Assembly: GCA_025462885.1 (NCBI GenBank)
Contig: JAOAPN010000004.1
Span: 558,001 to 622,000, forward strand
From: Acidobacteriaceae bacterium
GTDB taxonomy: Bacteria; Acidobacteriota; Terriglobia; Terriglobales; Acidobacteriaceae
DNA: 64,000 nt
Reading direction: 5' to 3'
Shown here: positions 8,798-18,367 of the stretch, in pieces
Layout: every line of letters starts with the position of its first letter
How positions within the stretch are numbered: position 1 is the first letter of the stretch
Notes under the pieces: generated by a model
What the model saw: only the letters and a program-made list of their open reading frames with translations
What the model was told of the DNA's origin: nothing
Databases searched by the model: none
Made by a program: the position numbers and the translations under genes

Positions 8798-11700
8798 TTA
8801 GCATATGGCCGGTACCTTGGTCAGGGGCGATGTGCGAAGGATCCTTCTGGTCCCGAGTCCGGTTCCAAGCGGATCTTCTGAGGAGGTCGTTGCTCTGGGC
8901 TGTATGTGAGTTGCCGCGCCCGTAAAGCTGTTGTTGAATTGATTGTTCAGCGGCCCCGGTAAAAGCTCGACCGCCAGCACGCTCAGGGATGAGTTCAGCG
9001 ACAGCCCCAGGGTAGCGAGGTAGCTTTCGATCTCCTTCTCCGCGAAGATCGCGTACGCGCGTGCCTCACGATTTACGCTGTGACTTACTGTCGCCGCCGA
9101 TGTGAAGGATGGAGAGAATCTGTCTGGCGTTTGCGTCAGTCCATGGCTGAGGACTGTCTGTTTGAGCCCCAGCAGTACGGGCTGCGGATCGGGCATGAGC
9201 GTGCCTTGCCGGTGGGTGAGGAGGATGTTTCTTTGCGAGCGGCCATCTGTCTGGGTGACCTGGGCATAGAGCATGAACCAGATCACAGTCTGCGGATCAC
9301 CCCAACGCAGGTCGAACATCCGTACTCCGTTCAGGACGGTCGCGGCGTAAGGTGCCGAGGCGAAGAGCTGGCTCTTGCTGCGGTTCGAAGAGCAGATGAG
9401 ATGGGGGCACGGGTGCTGGATGCCGGTGACGCGTACCGGTCTTCCGAAGCGGCCTTGCGCTGTCGACCAGTGCTGCGCGTGTCCAACGCGGAACTCGTAG
9501 GTCCAGAAGCCGAATAGTTCCAGCGACTCGGCGGTGATTCCCTCCGGGAGCGGCAGGATGAAATGTAAGTTGTCAGGTTGCCCGCTCGAAGGGATAGCTG
9601 GGATGAGAGGCGTCATCGCATCCAGGCCCTCTTCATCGCTTGCCTGGGTTGAGAAGACGGTTCGGATGGTCTCGGGATCAATGGGGAGCGCCGGCTCGGT
9701 CACGGACGGGAGTTGTGCGGGCGGTAGAAGCGCGGCGGCGAGCAGGGGATCGGGGCCGTAGTTCAACACTCTCCCGAAGTACATGTCGTCCGGATCGGCG
9801 ATGGGTTGCTCGAATTCGATCCAAAGGAATCGATCGCGTAAGGCGGTTTCGGAGTAGTCGTCCGATGCCTGGTAAGGTGATTCAGCGAGGCCGGTCGAGA
9901 CGATGCGCGGCGTCTGCACGGGGCGCGTCGTGATGGGAAGTATGAGGTCGTTATAGGTTTGTTGGACATCAGGAGCGGAGCGAAAACTGGCGACGACGCG
10001 GTACTGCGGATTCAACGGCGCAGGGAACGACCCCGGTGCCGGATCCGGCTTGATCGCGTCGAAGAAGATCAGACGTGTCGTGCTGCGGTCCGGGGGCGAC
10101 TTCAGTGTTCCAAGCGCAGTGGATGGGACGGTGCGCCGCAGGTTGACGACGCCGATGGGGGATGTTGCAGTATCGCGGAAAAATTTGAGCGCGGGCAGGG
10201 CGAAGCCGTCCCACGTCCAGTCGCGGGCGATGTCGATTACGAAGGCGAGGATCCAGTGGTCGAGTAGCTCTGCCTGGTTGGTGAAAGTGATAGCGCCCCC
10301 ATCGGCGGCCAGGGTGCTTCTCAGGGCACCCGATGCGCCGAAGGCCACGCGCTTGCCGGCTCTTCCGGAGAAGGTAAGACCCTGCACTCCCAGATCGAGG
10401 GTTTGTGCCAGTAACTGTGGCAAATTCGAACCGGGCTGGAAGAAGATGCCCTTCAATTGCTCTTCGGGAAGGAAGGGGAAGAGGTCTGTCTCGCTGTTCG
10501 CCTCCTTCCGGACGATGTAGTCGGTGACCAGTCCAGTTGGGGGCTGAGGCGTGCCGTAATAGTTGCTCCGTACTGCAGAAAGCGGCTGGAGTCGCACTCG
10601 CACATCGCGGCCGGTGGGAATGAGGATTGCCCGGGAGTCATCTGCTGGTGGCACGACCTTCGCGATATCGTCGGTGTCGACGTAGTTCAGACTCAGCGTA
10701 ACAACGGAATCGTCTCCGACAGGAAACGTCTCAACGATGGAGTAGATGACGCGGTACTGACTGCCATCAAGCTGTCCCGGAAGTGTCCCCGGAGTTCCCG
10801 CGTCGTGCGTGGGAATGCGTGCCTCGACGGTCACCTGGAGCCGGTCGACGTCAGGATCCGGAACGCTCAACGCCCGGCCTGTGATCTTCGCTGCTGCGAG
10901 GAGAGCATCGAGGCTCGCTCCAGTGAACGTCGCGGGACTCACGCCCGCAAAGATTGCCTCGGGATATCCGATGTGCGGCCGCTTGATCTCCAGTTTTGTG
11001 ATCGCCCGCACAGATTCCGGGACTGGATACATTGGGACGCCTCCCACGTCCGTTGGAGGAGGTGGAGCAGGGGAGCTGACTACTTCGAGCGCTTTGGGTG
11101 GGAGGTGTCTCCGAAAGAGGTTGAACCCGGTTGGGGCGAGACCCGGGTGGACGGGATCGCTCCCCGGGGCGGGACCGCCGCCGGTCAAGTCGACGAAGCG
11201 GACGCGGAAGTTATAGTCGTTTCCGTAGCGCAGGATCGGCACGCCTGAGAGATCTCCCGTAAGGGCGCTGGACGGCATCGTGCTGCTGCCCGGGCTCATC
11301 TTCGAAATAGTGTCGTCGTGTACGACGATGCTGCTGCCGCGCCATTGCGAGAAGTATTGAGGCAGCCAGCTCTGTTCGAGATTCGCGCCGACCCAATCCG
11401 ACGGTGCAGGACGGATCGGCGCGGGTGCGACCCACAATTCGCCGCTTGGCGTCGAGCCGGTTCCGTTGCTGGTCGCTCCACTGAAGGGGAGGCTGCCTGT
11501 TACATCGCAGAGAGAACTCCAGCCCGCGCCGCCGGCCGACTGCACATCAATTCGGTATCCGAGCACACCCAATGGGGCCTCTGGTGCAGAGCTCCCACCG
11601 AGCCGTAGACGCAGCAGATCAAGTTGACGGTTGAACCAGATAGTCACCTGCTCGTCATCCCACCCAATCTGAATGCCGGCCTCCGCTCCAGGCTCGATCT

Positions 11701-12595
11701 GCGTCGGGTCGCCGGCTGCGGCATCGACCGTTACTGGCTGGTTGCAGTGGACGATCTGGGCAAAGCCATCGTCATAGATCTCTGCTTCCAGTTGAGCCGC
11801 GGCCAGATCGCTTCCGGGAAGTGGAATGATCGGAAATAATGTCGCTGCGAAGAGTCCTCTGTCTTTCGCTGCATCGAGCGCCGGGATACGTGCTGCGTAC
11901 GACCGGATCGTGTCCGGCTTTGCGGAGTCGGCTGCCCACGGATTGGTCGCGGAGGAGGCATCAATCGCGAAGTAGAGCCAGCCGCCGTTCGCAACGGCCG
12001 CAGCCGGTGCATCGACTTTGACCTGGTAGATCAACCCCAACGCTTCCGCCAGCTTCGGCTGTCGCAGGACGTAGGAAAGAATTTCGCCCCACGCGATGAT
12101 CTTCGGCGGTGGTGGCTGGGGCGGATTCAACTGCCCCGGAGACTGTGCTCCGAGCGCACAGCCATAGCCATCTCCGGTAAAAGCGTACTCCGTCCGCGAT
12201 CGTTCGAATGCGAAGGCCTTGGTGTAGCTCTCCGGCAGCGACTTCCTGATGCGTACGCTGGGATCGGGCATCTTCGGTGTTGTCGTGTTCACGACTGTTC
12301 CCGCCGGAAGCTTTGCGAGCATTGCGTTGAAGAGGCTCGTAGCTCCGATCGGCGGCCCCGCAACGAACGTTTTGTGGAGCGTCTTCGGGCTCGTTGTGCT
12401 GGGAAGGGCTGCCAGACCGGCGACAAATGTGACCTCCAGATTCACCGAGGTCCCGGCGAACTGCGGTCCTGTGCCCAGTGGGACGAGCGGGCTGCCGACC
12501 GGCAGAAGCATCAGGTTGACCTCAATCTGTTGCGTCGCTGCATCCCATCTCTGGGGAAAGGCCATCAGGCTGAGTTCCAGATCTTTCAGTGCCAT
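8798..12595 (-). CDS. Giant beta-rich protein, middle gene of three-gene operon (function unknown)
   Basis: This is a 1265-aa protein with no signal peptide or membrane helix. The start ATG has a GGGAG ribosome-binding site. The sequence is rich in Pro, Gly, Ser and Thr with many short beta-prone stretches. A fibronectin-III-like strand pattern is visible near residue 460 (YNFRVRFVDLTGG). A second block near 1030 reads LFGFWTYEFRVGH followed by WSTAQGRFGRPVRVTG. It resembles, from memory, large uncharacterised proteins of other soil bacteria; I cannot verify this here. It begins 51 bases after the 1646-aa gene and ends 24 bases before the membrane protein, so the three are almost certainly one transcript. 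A structural or scaffold protein is the most that can be inferred. Confidence 0.8.
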   Translation of the reverse strand: MALKDLELSLMAFPQRWDAATQQIEVNLMLLPVGSPLVPLGTGPQFAGTSVNLEVTFVAGLAALPSTTSPKTLHKTFVAGPPIGATSLFNAMLAKLPAGTVVNTTTPKMPDPSVRIRKSLPESYTKAFAFERSRTEYAFTGDGYGCALGAQSPGQLNPPQPPPPKIIAWGEILSYVLRQPKLAEALGLIYQVKVDAPAAAVANGGWLYFAIDASSATNPWAADSAKPDTIRSYAARIPALDAAKDRGLFAATLFPIIPLPGSDLAAAQLEAEIYDDGFAQIVHCNQPVTVDAAAGDPTQIEPGAEAGIQIGWDDEQVTIWFNRQLDLLRLRLGGSSAPEAPLGVLGYRIDVQSAGGAGWSSLCDVTGSLPFSGATSNGTGSTPSGELWVAPAPIRPAPSDWVGANLEQSWLPQYFSQWRGSSIVVHDDTISKMSPGSSTMPSSALTGDLSGVPILRYGNDYNFRVRFVDLTGGGPAPGSDPVHPGLAPTGFNLFRRHLPPKALEVVSSPAPPPPTDVGGVPMYPVPESVRAITKLEIKRPHIGYPEAIFAGVSPATFTGASLDALLAAAKITGRALSVPDPDVDRLQVTVEARIPTHDAGTPGTLPGQLDGSQYRVIYSIVETFPVGDDSVVTLSLNYVDTDDIAKVVPPADDSRAILIPTGRDVRVRLQPLSAVRSNYYGTPQPPTGLVTDYIVRKEANSETDLFPFLPEEQLKGIFFQPGSNLPQLLAQTLDLGVQGLTFSGRAGKRVAFGASGALRSTLAADGGAITFTNQAELLDHWILAFVIDIARDWTWDGFALPALKFFRDTATSPIGVVNLRRTVPSTALGTLKSPPDRSTTRLIFFDAIKPDPAPGSFPAPLNPQYRVVASFRSAPDVQQTYNDLILPITTRPVQTPRIVSTGLAESPYQASDDYSETALRDRFLWIEFEQPIADPDDMYFGRVLNYGPDPLLAAALLPPAQLPSVTEPALPIDPETIRTVFSTQASDEEGLDAMTPLIPAIPSSGQPDNLHFILPLPEGITAESLELFGFWTYEFRVGHAQHWSTAQGRFGRPVRVTGIQHPCPHLICSSNRSKSQLFASAPYAATVLNGVRMFDLRWGDPQTVIWFMLYAQVTQTDGRSQRNILLTHRQGTLMPDPQPVLLGLKQTVLSHGLTQTPDRFSPSFTSAATVSHSVNREARAYAIFAEKEIESYLATLGLSLNSSLSVLAVELLPGPLNNQFNNSFTGAATHIQPRATTSSEDPLGTGLGTRRILRTSPLTKVPAIC

Positions 12596-12646
12596 TTTTT
12601 TCTCCCTCGAATTGCGGAGCCCGTATTTCTTTTTTCGGCGAATGCT

Positions 12647-15600
12647 CTATGCGGCGATCCTTAGTTCTGGCGTGTGGATGGATTGCGAGAACTGCCACGA
12701 GCCATCAAAGTTCACATTGACGACCCAGCAGATGCTGATGTGAATGCCGACCGAGACCGACGCCAGGAACGTAATGTCCTCCGCGGGGAATTCCACGCCG
12801 ACCGGACCCGGAGGGAGCAGCGGAATAGGGATCGGCAAGGGATTGACTGAGACCCCCACCGCTGCCGTGAGGGTCAGGGAAGCACTCGCAAGGCCTCCGA
12901 GGACATCGACCGATGCCTGCCCGGTGAGGATGAACATTACGGTGAGAGAAGGCGGAGCGATCTCCAGCCTTGCAGCCAGTGTGATCGACGCCGAGCCCTG
13001 CGCGATTCCGACGTCGATCGCGAGGCCAAGTCCGATTCCTCCCTGGACGACAAGGTTTGGCTTGCCGTCCTTGACCCCGATATCGATGAGCCCGTTCCCG
13101 GCCAGCGGAGAGACGATCCAGTTGAACGGATGGTCCGGAGAGCCGACTCCGATCACGAAATCGGCCTTCAGCGGAGAGAGTGTCATCGAGAAGCCCACCT
13201 CGATACCGATGTCCGTCAACTGACCCAGACCGAGCGGGAGCGTGGGCAGCGAGAAGGTGTCCGTCACGGTCAACTTTCCATCCGCGAGCGAGACTTCGAG
13301 GCCTGCACCCGCACCACCGGGAAGGAACTGTGCCAGGGCCTGCAGCTTGCTGAAAATCGACTTCAGGCTGCTTAATGCCGAGCCATACACCAGGTTCAGA
13401 TTCGAGAGCGTCGGCGTGGTCTGATCGTCCGCGACCATGTCTCCGACTACGGTGAGAAGAGCGTCACTCTTTGAGAACTCCGGCACGTACACCAGGAAAG
13501 AAAGGTTCGTGATGCTGAACGACCAGCGTTTTGCCGCCGCCGGATCGAGGGTGTAGGTGAGCTGCGTGGGGGCGTTCGCCTTCTTTGTTACACCGTCGCG
13601 TCCCTTGGACTCGTCGCAGTACGAGAGCGCCACCTGGATCACACCGAGATCGAGCATCGTCAGGATCGGCTTGGTCGGATCGAGGGTGATGGTCTTCGAA
13701 TACTTCAGACCGTCCGCTGCATTTTCGAGTCTTTCCGCGGCCCCGCCCAGCAGGGCAATCGTGCTGGCAATATCGGGGAAGAGCCCGGTTGCGTTCAGCA
13801 GCGAGGCGACGTCGGCAAAGTTCGGAGGATTCGGCAGACTGATCCCGGGTGTGGCTCCCGGAGGGCTGAATGCTCCGAGGATCGGGATGGTGGGCTGTTC
13901 GAACAGCAGCTTCTGTGTGCCGGTGTCCTGAAGAATTCCATACAGCGTCAGCGGATTGTCGAGACGAACGACGTCTGCGATGTCCGCGATATGCCAGACG
14001 CCTGCCTCTGTCGCAGCCTGAACGAGCGGGACAGGGAAGTCGTGCGCCAACGCGCGCGGTGAAGGATCGATCGGCCGCCGCTGGCCGAAGCCCCATGCTC
14101 CGTCGCGCGGGAGTGCTGGAGCGCTCCGAAGTGCGGCACCCACTGCTGGTACCGGGCGTCCCGCAGAACTTGTCGTGGCCATGTCGACTTCGATCGCCGA
14201 GCAACGCAGCGTCGTCCCTGCCAGTGCCCCCTTCGATCCGACCTGCGCGACGCATGCGAAGGCAGCCGTGATCGGCCCCGTCTGCTTGAACAGCTCCAGA
14301 AGATCCGGTGCTGTGGGGGGTGTCCCGACCGGGAGCGCCTGCAGATAGCCGACGAGGTCTCGCGCTGGCACCAGCGATACGGGATTGCCGACTGCATCCT
14401 TGAGGGGACTTGGCGCTCCTCCCTGCAGGACCGTCACGCGCTGATCGAGACCGATGTCCGCGTCGAACAACACCTTCTGATATTGAAATTTCGACGGTGG
14501 CGCTGAGGTTCCCGGTGGAACGAAGACATAGTCCTGCAGATCGCGGATGTTGCGCACGTTGAAGACGCCCGCGACGGCTCCGCGATGGACGCGGTTGGCG
14601 AAGTCGGTTGCGTTCGGAAAAACAAACAGGCCGTCCGACTGGGCTCGCCAGCCGGAGTCGGTGCGCTGCACCCAGCCCGCTCCCTGGCGCTCCATGGTGA
14701 TGGTCCGGACGACGTTGACGCAATACGGATAGAGCATCGTGACGACCTGCACGACCTCGTGCGCGGTCCGTCCGATGATGGTTGTGAAGTCTACCTTCGA
14801 GACGCGCGGTGTTGGCGTAAGGTCGTCCGACCAGTCGCTGAAGATGCTGGCTCCATATCCTGCGAGATCGATCCGACGCAGTGGCACTCCAGGGCTTTTG
14901 CCGCCTGCACTAAACTCTCCCTGGAAGATGGTGGCGGTGATCGACGGGCTTGCTCCCAGCACGTTGTAACCGTAGCCCGAGGAACCGGGTGTTCCGCCGG
15001 TCGAGTCGATGCTGGTGCTTCCGCTGAAGATCGCATTCAACTTTTCCGGGAAAGGCGGCTTGAGCGTGACCTGAAGTGCACCCTCGAGAGCTGAGGCGAA
15101 GGCTGGCATATTCGTTTGGAACTCTCCGCCCTGGCTAAGAAAGAGGGACTTTGCCCCTGCCGGGCCATTCGGATTAGGCGGTCTGTTGGGCTGTTGGATA
15201 TGCGCGATCAGTCCGAACGGCAGGCTGAACTGCCCGAACAGTGGCTGCCCGGCGGCGACGTTACCGATGTTGTTCTTCAGGACTGGATCCGGGGCGAGCG
15301 GAACGAGTTGTTGCTGATCCGGCGCAAGCAGCAGAAGCGGAGGTCCGTCGGAGGCTGGACTGCAATAGATGGGGAAGTTTGGTGCCGTGGACTCCATTGG
15401 TTCCCACGAAACCTGAGGCAGGGCGAAGGTCGCGCAGGTTGCCCCGTTCAGGGCCAGGTTGAGTCCCTTGAAGCCAAGGGCAGGAGCAGGTGCGGGAGGT
15501 GCCGGTGCGGGCGCTGGAGTGGCAGCGGATCCGGGGGCTGTCGTGGACGCTGGACCCGCAGTGAGAGTGGCCGCCGAAGCCAAGTTTTGTTGAAACGTCG

Positions 15601-17587
15601 AACCTGCTGCGAATGCGCTGCTCCGGGTGGAAGAGGCAACGCCCGTGCGAGCGGAGTTTGGGACGACGGCCACACCGAATAAGTCAGCCTTGGTGGAAAG
15701 ATCGAGCAGCGCAGGCATACTCGTCGCTGCAATCGAGGCGCGTGCATTGAAGAGTTCAGGCTGCACAGCACTGAGGAAGGTATTGCCGCTCGCAGGCTGG
15801 ATTGTTGATGCCGATACCGCAGTTGTGGACGTTGCCGCTTGCGGTGCCGGGCCCATCGCGAAACTCATGGCCGGTGCGTTCATGCCATCCCACAACGAGA
15901 TTGCCGTCAGGATGGAGGCTTGTCCCTGCTGTGGCCTGGCGATCTCCAGCCCGAAGGTCGCGGCGTACGGGTCCGGCAGCGTGGGCAGCAGCCACGCCAT
16001 ATTGAAATACATCGCAACCCCGACGTGAGTAAAGCTCGTGCCGTTCACCTCGCCGCTGAGGAGCAGTCCTGATGGGGGCGACACACCCAGCAGCGCATTT
16101 TCAAGTGCCAGCGGCTGCAGTTTTGTCGAAGGCTGCGGTTGCTTCGCAAAGATCGTAACCTGTGTCCCCGTGCTCGTCACGCTTAATAAGAGCGAGGCGG
16201 GTGCCTGCAGCCCGTACCGGCCGGCATCCGCAGCAAGAGGCCGATCAAGATGGGCGATGGCCAGGCCAGTCCCGATCAGCGTCTCGGTGCCCGGCATGCA
16301 GGTGTAGGTGACGATGAATCCCGCAGGGGTGAAAAAATCGATGGTGGAACTTTGCTTCGACGGCACCTCCTCCGGCCACAAGGTGTATGTCGTCAGGACC
16401 GCATCAGGCCCTACTCCGCCTGCCAGAACAAGGATCTGGGTTGGATCCAGAAAGATCTGCCAGCCGAGGATTGGCACGGCCTCAGGGTGCAGGGTCCACT
16501 TCGCGCTCGCTCCTGCGCCCAGCCCGATCAGGAGTGATCCTGCTCCCGCGGCCTGGCCGAGTGCGGCGATCGACGTAATTGCGATGGGAAGAACCCAGCC
16601 CGCACCCACTACGACCGCTTCCCCCGAAGGCATAAATTCGTTGGAGAGAACGCTGTCGAATTGGAAGTTGATCGCCGAGCAATTGCATGGAATCAAAAGA
16701 GCCGTGTTGTTGTTGAACGCGACCGGTGCATCCGTCTTGCGCGTGAAGGTAACCGTCGTCCCGTAGACTTTCACGTCACTGGAGTCGAGAGCGGACACCG
16801 TCGCCTTGCTCTGCGTGAAGGTGAGGGTCACCGTCTTGGGAAGATGGACAGTGTCCGCCTGGGCGTCCTGCCCGATGGTGCTGCCACCTGCGGGAACTGC
16901 AGGCGGATCGAGCGTAGCGACCAGGGTAACGGTTGCATTGGCAGGAAGCACACGGACGCCACCCTGCACAACGAATGGCGCTGAGGCCGTCAACGTTCCA
17001 CCCACGATGCGGAAGCCGCTGAAGGCTGTCGCTGGAAGTGAGCTTACGAGAAGATGGGAGGCGAACCAGACGCTCCCAGTCCCCAACACGAGCACATTCT
17101 GCGGCCCGACCACGCTCGTCTTCACTGGGAACAATCCGAAGACGGAGGCAGCCGTTCCAAACGCAACACTGCTGATTGTGGCGGCGGGAAGAATGGGAAT
17201 GAGATCGACGAAATGAGCTGCGCCCTGAAGATCCAAAAACGGCCCCAATGTTTGTTGGATCGCCATCCCCCGCGCCCACGCAGGCAGGCCGCTGGGATTA
17301 TTAGGGTCCACAGAAGCAGCACTTCGCACCACGCCCAGAACGCTTGGATCGGCAAGCTCCGGGGCATCGGCAAGCATCTTCTTCAATGCAGCCGTTGACT
17401 CTTCATCCGCCCCTGGAAGGGGAAGGTTTGCGAGCTCAGGGTGGATTTCTCCAACGTCTTTTCCTCGTACGAGGCTGCCCGCGAGAGCTTTACGAGCCGC
17501 GTCAAGGCTCTCGGGAGAAATTGTCGAAGAGGCTTTCCATCCGGCAGTGAGGCTACCCAGCGACTGGGCTATCTTGTCCGCGTCCAC
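12647..17587 (-). CDS. Giant beta-rich protein, first gene of three-gene operon (function unknown)
   Basis: This 1646-aa protein starts at a GTG with a strong GGAGG ribosome-binding site. It has no signal peptide. Residues 1-110 are helical and charged; 130-670 are beta-rich. An Ala/Pro linker (residues ~680-705, APAPAPPAPAPA) separates a second half, in which ~925-1010 carries a distinctive block (EVVQVVTMLYPYCVNVVRTI, then RTDSGWRAQSDGLFVFP). From ~1420 to the end there are long runs of alternating hydrophobic strands rich in Gly and Ala (for example GGIGLGLAIDVGIAQGSASI). These look like stacked beta strands or a barrel-like domain. It leads the operon with the 1265-aa and 1310-aa genes. 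Function and location are unknown. Confidence 0.8.
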   Translation of the reverse strand: MDADKIAQSLGSLTAGWKASSTISPESLDAARKALAGSLVRGKDVGEIHPELANLPLPGADEESTAALKKMLADAPELADPSVLGVVRSAASVDPNNPSGLPAWARGMAIQQTLGPFLDLQGAAHFVDLIPILPAATISSVAFGTAASVFGLFPVKTSVVGPQNVLVLGTGSVWFASHLLVSSLPATAFSGFRIVGGTLTASAPFVVQGGVRVLPANATVTLVATLDPPAVPAGGSTIGQDAQADTVHLPKTVTLTFTQSKATVSALDSSDVKVYGTTVTFTRKTDAPVAFNNNTALLIPCNCSAINFQFDSVLSNEFMPSGEAVVVGAGWVLPIAITSIAALGQAAGAGSLLIGLGAGASAKWTLHPEAVPILGWQIFLDPTQILVLAGGVGPDAVLTTYTLWPEEVPSKQSSTIDFFTPAGFIVTYTCMPGTETLIGTGLAIAHLDRPLAADAGRYGLQAPASLLLSVTSTGTQVTIFAKQPQPSTKLQPLALENALLGVSPPSGLLLSGEVNGTSFTHVGVAMYFNMAWLLPTLPDPYAATFGLEIARPQQGQASILTAISLWDGMNAPAMSFAMGPAPQAATSTTAVSASTIQPASGNTFLSAVQPELFNARASIAATSMPALLDLSTKADLFGVAVVPNSARTGVASSTRSSAFAAGSTFQQNLASAATLTAGPASTTAPGSAATPAPAPAPPAPAPALGFKGLNLALNGATCATFALPQVSWEPMESTAPNFPIYCSPASDGPPLLLLAPDQQQLVPLAPDPVLKNNIGNVAAGQPLFGQFSLPFGLIAHIQQPNRPPNPNGPAGAKSLFLSQGGEFQTNMPAFASALEGALQVTLKPPFPEKLNAIFSGSTSIDSTGGTPGSSGYGYNVLGASPSITATIFQGEFSAGGKSPGVPLRRIDLAGYGASIFSDWSDDLTPTPRVSKVDFTTIIGRTAHEVVQVVTMLYPYCVNVVRTITMERQGAGWVQRTDSGWRAQSDGLFVFPNATDFANRVHRGAVAGVFNVRNIRDLQDYVFVPPGTSAPPSKFQYQKVLFDADIGLDQRVTVLQGGAPSPLKDAVGNPVSLVPARDLVGYLQALPVGTPPTAPDLLELFKQTGPITAAFACVAQVGSKGALAGTTLRCSAIEVDMATTSSAGRPVPAVGAALRSAPALPRDGAWGFGQRRPIDPSPRALAHDFPVPLVQAATEAGVWHIADIADVVRLDNPLTLYGILQDTGTQKLLFEQPTIPILGAFSPPGATPGISLPNPPNFADVASLLNATGLFPDIASTIALLGGAAERLENAADGLKYSKTITLDPTKPILTMLDLGVIQVALSYCDESKGRDGVTKKANAPTQLTYTLDPAAAKRWSFSITNLSFLVYVPEFSKSDALLTVVGDMVADDQTTPTLSNLNLVYGSALSSLKSIFSKLQALAQFLPGGAGAGLEVSLADGKLTVTDTFSLPTLPLGLGQLTDIGIEVGFSMTLSPLKADFVIGVGSPDHPFNWIVSPLAGNGLIDIGVKDGKPNLVVQGGIGLGLAIDVGIAQGSASITLAARLEIAPPSLTVMFILTGQASVDVLGGLASASLTLTAAVGVSVNPLPIPIPLLPPGPVGVEFPAEDITFLASVSVGIHISICWVVNVNFDGSWQFSQSIHTPELRIAA

Positions 17588-17989
17588 AGTTCCTCCAAGG
17601 CACGCGTATCCGCATACCGATTACTCATCAAAATCGGAGCCCGGAGTAGCTTGCAATACATGGGAGGGAGAAGCTCGAAGAGCGCCAAAAGAAAGCAGGT
17701 CGTATACTTAGGAAGAGATACCAGTCATCCCGCTGAAAGGACACCTCTATCTAATTGCTGACGACTCTAACTGCTTACGATGTGGCCGTCAAGCGTCAGA
17801 CTCACGCAGGGTGCGAAGGGAAGAGCGAAGTGCCCCCTGGAGCTGGGATAGTTTTGCCAATCCCAGTCGCTACAGGACCATTCGATCCGCACAGGTTTCA
17901 CCCCGGAAGTCGCAGCGGATTGAAAACATGGCTCGAAGCATTGCATCCCCAACCATCCTCCCTTACACTAAAGTCTGCGCCATGGAAAT
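17588..17989. other. Intergenic region upstream of the giant operon
   Basis: This is a 400-base gap between the giant-operon start (minus strand) and tRNA-Val (plus strand). It must hold the promoters of both. I see no convincing gene, repeat or promoter hexamers; the short open frames here lack a ribosome-binding site and have no recognisable protein. Confidence 0.4.
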
Positions 17990-18066
17990 GGGCGGATAGC
18001 TCAGTTGGTTAGAGCGCCTCGCTTACAACGAGGATGTCGGGGGTTCGAGTCCCTCTCTGCCCACCA
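17990..18066 (+). tRNA. tRNA-Val (TAC)
   Basis: A complete cloverleaf. The acceptor stem GGGCGGA pairs with TCTGCCC, followed by A and an encoded CCA. The anticodon stem CCTCG/CGAGG encloses the loop CTTACAA with anticodon TAC, and the T arm contains GGTTCGAGTCC. Confidence 0.96.
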
Positions 18067-18210
18067 TTACCGCTGCTTGGCAAATCGAGTGCGGGTTCGG
18101 TCAAAATTTGACCCAATGCTCAACACTCGTTAGTATCGAAGAGTTGCGGTTGTGAGTGTTGCCTCCTTACACACTACTTTCGGCGGCCCACGGCTGAAAG
18201 AAAACAACAG

Positions 18211-18288
<78 letters not shown>

Positions 18289-18367
18289 TAGATTCTAAAA
18301 GACTTAGAAGCTATGGCAACCCAAAGTGACAAGCAAATCCAGACACATTACGGGCACAATAAGCGGT

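Noticed and set aside
13464..14723. 419-codon open frame in another frame of the 1646-aa gene
   Set aside because: Arg/Ser/Pro-rich shadow translation inside a long continuous coding frame with a strong start.
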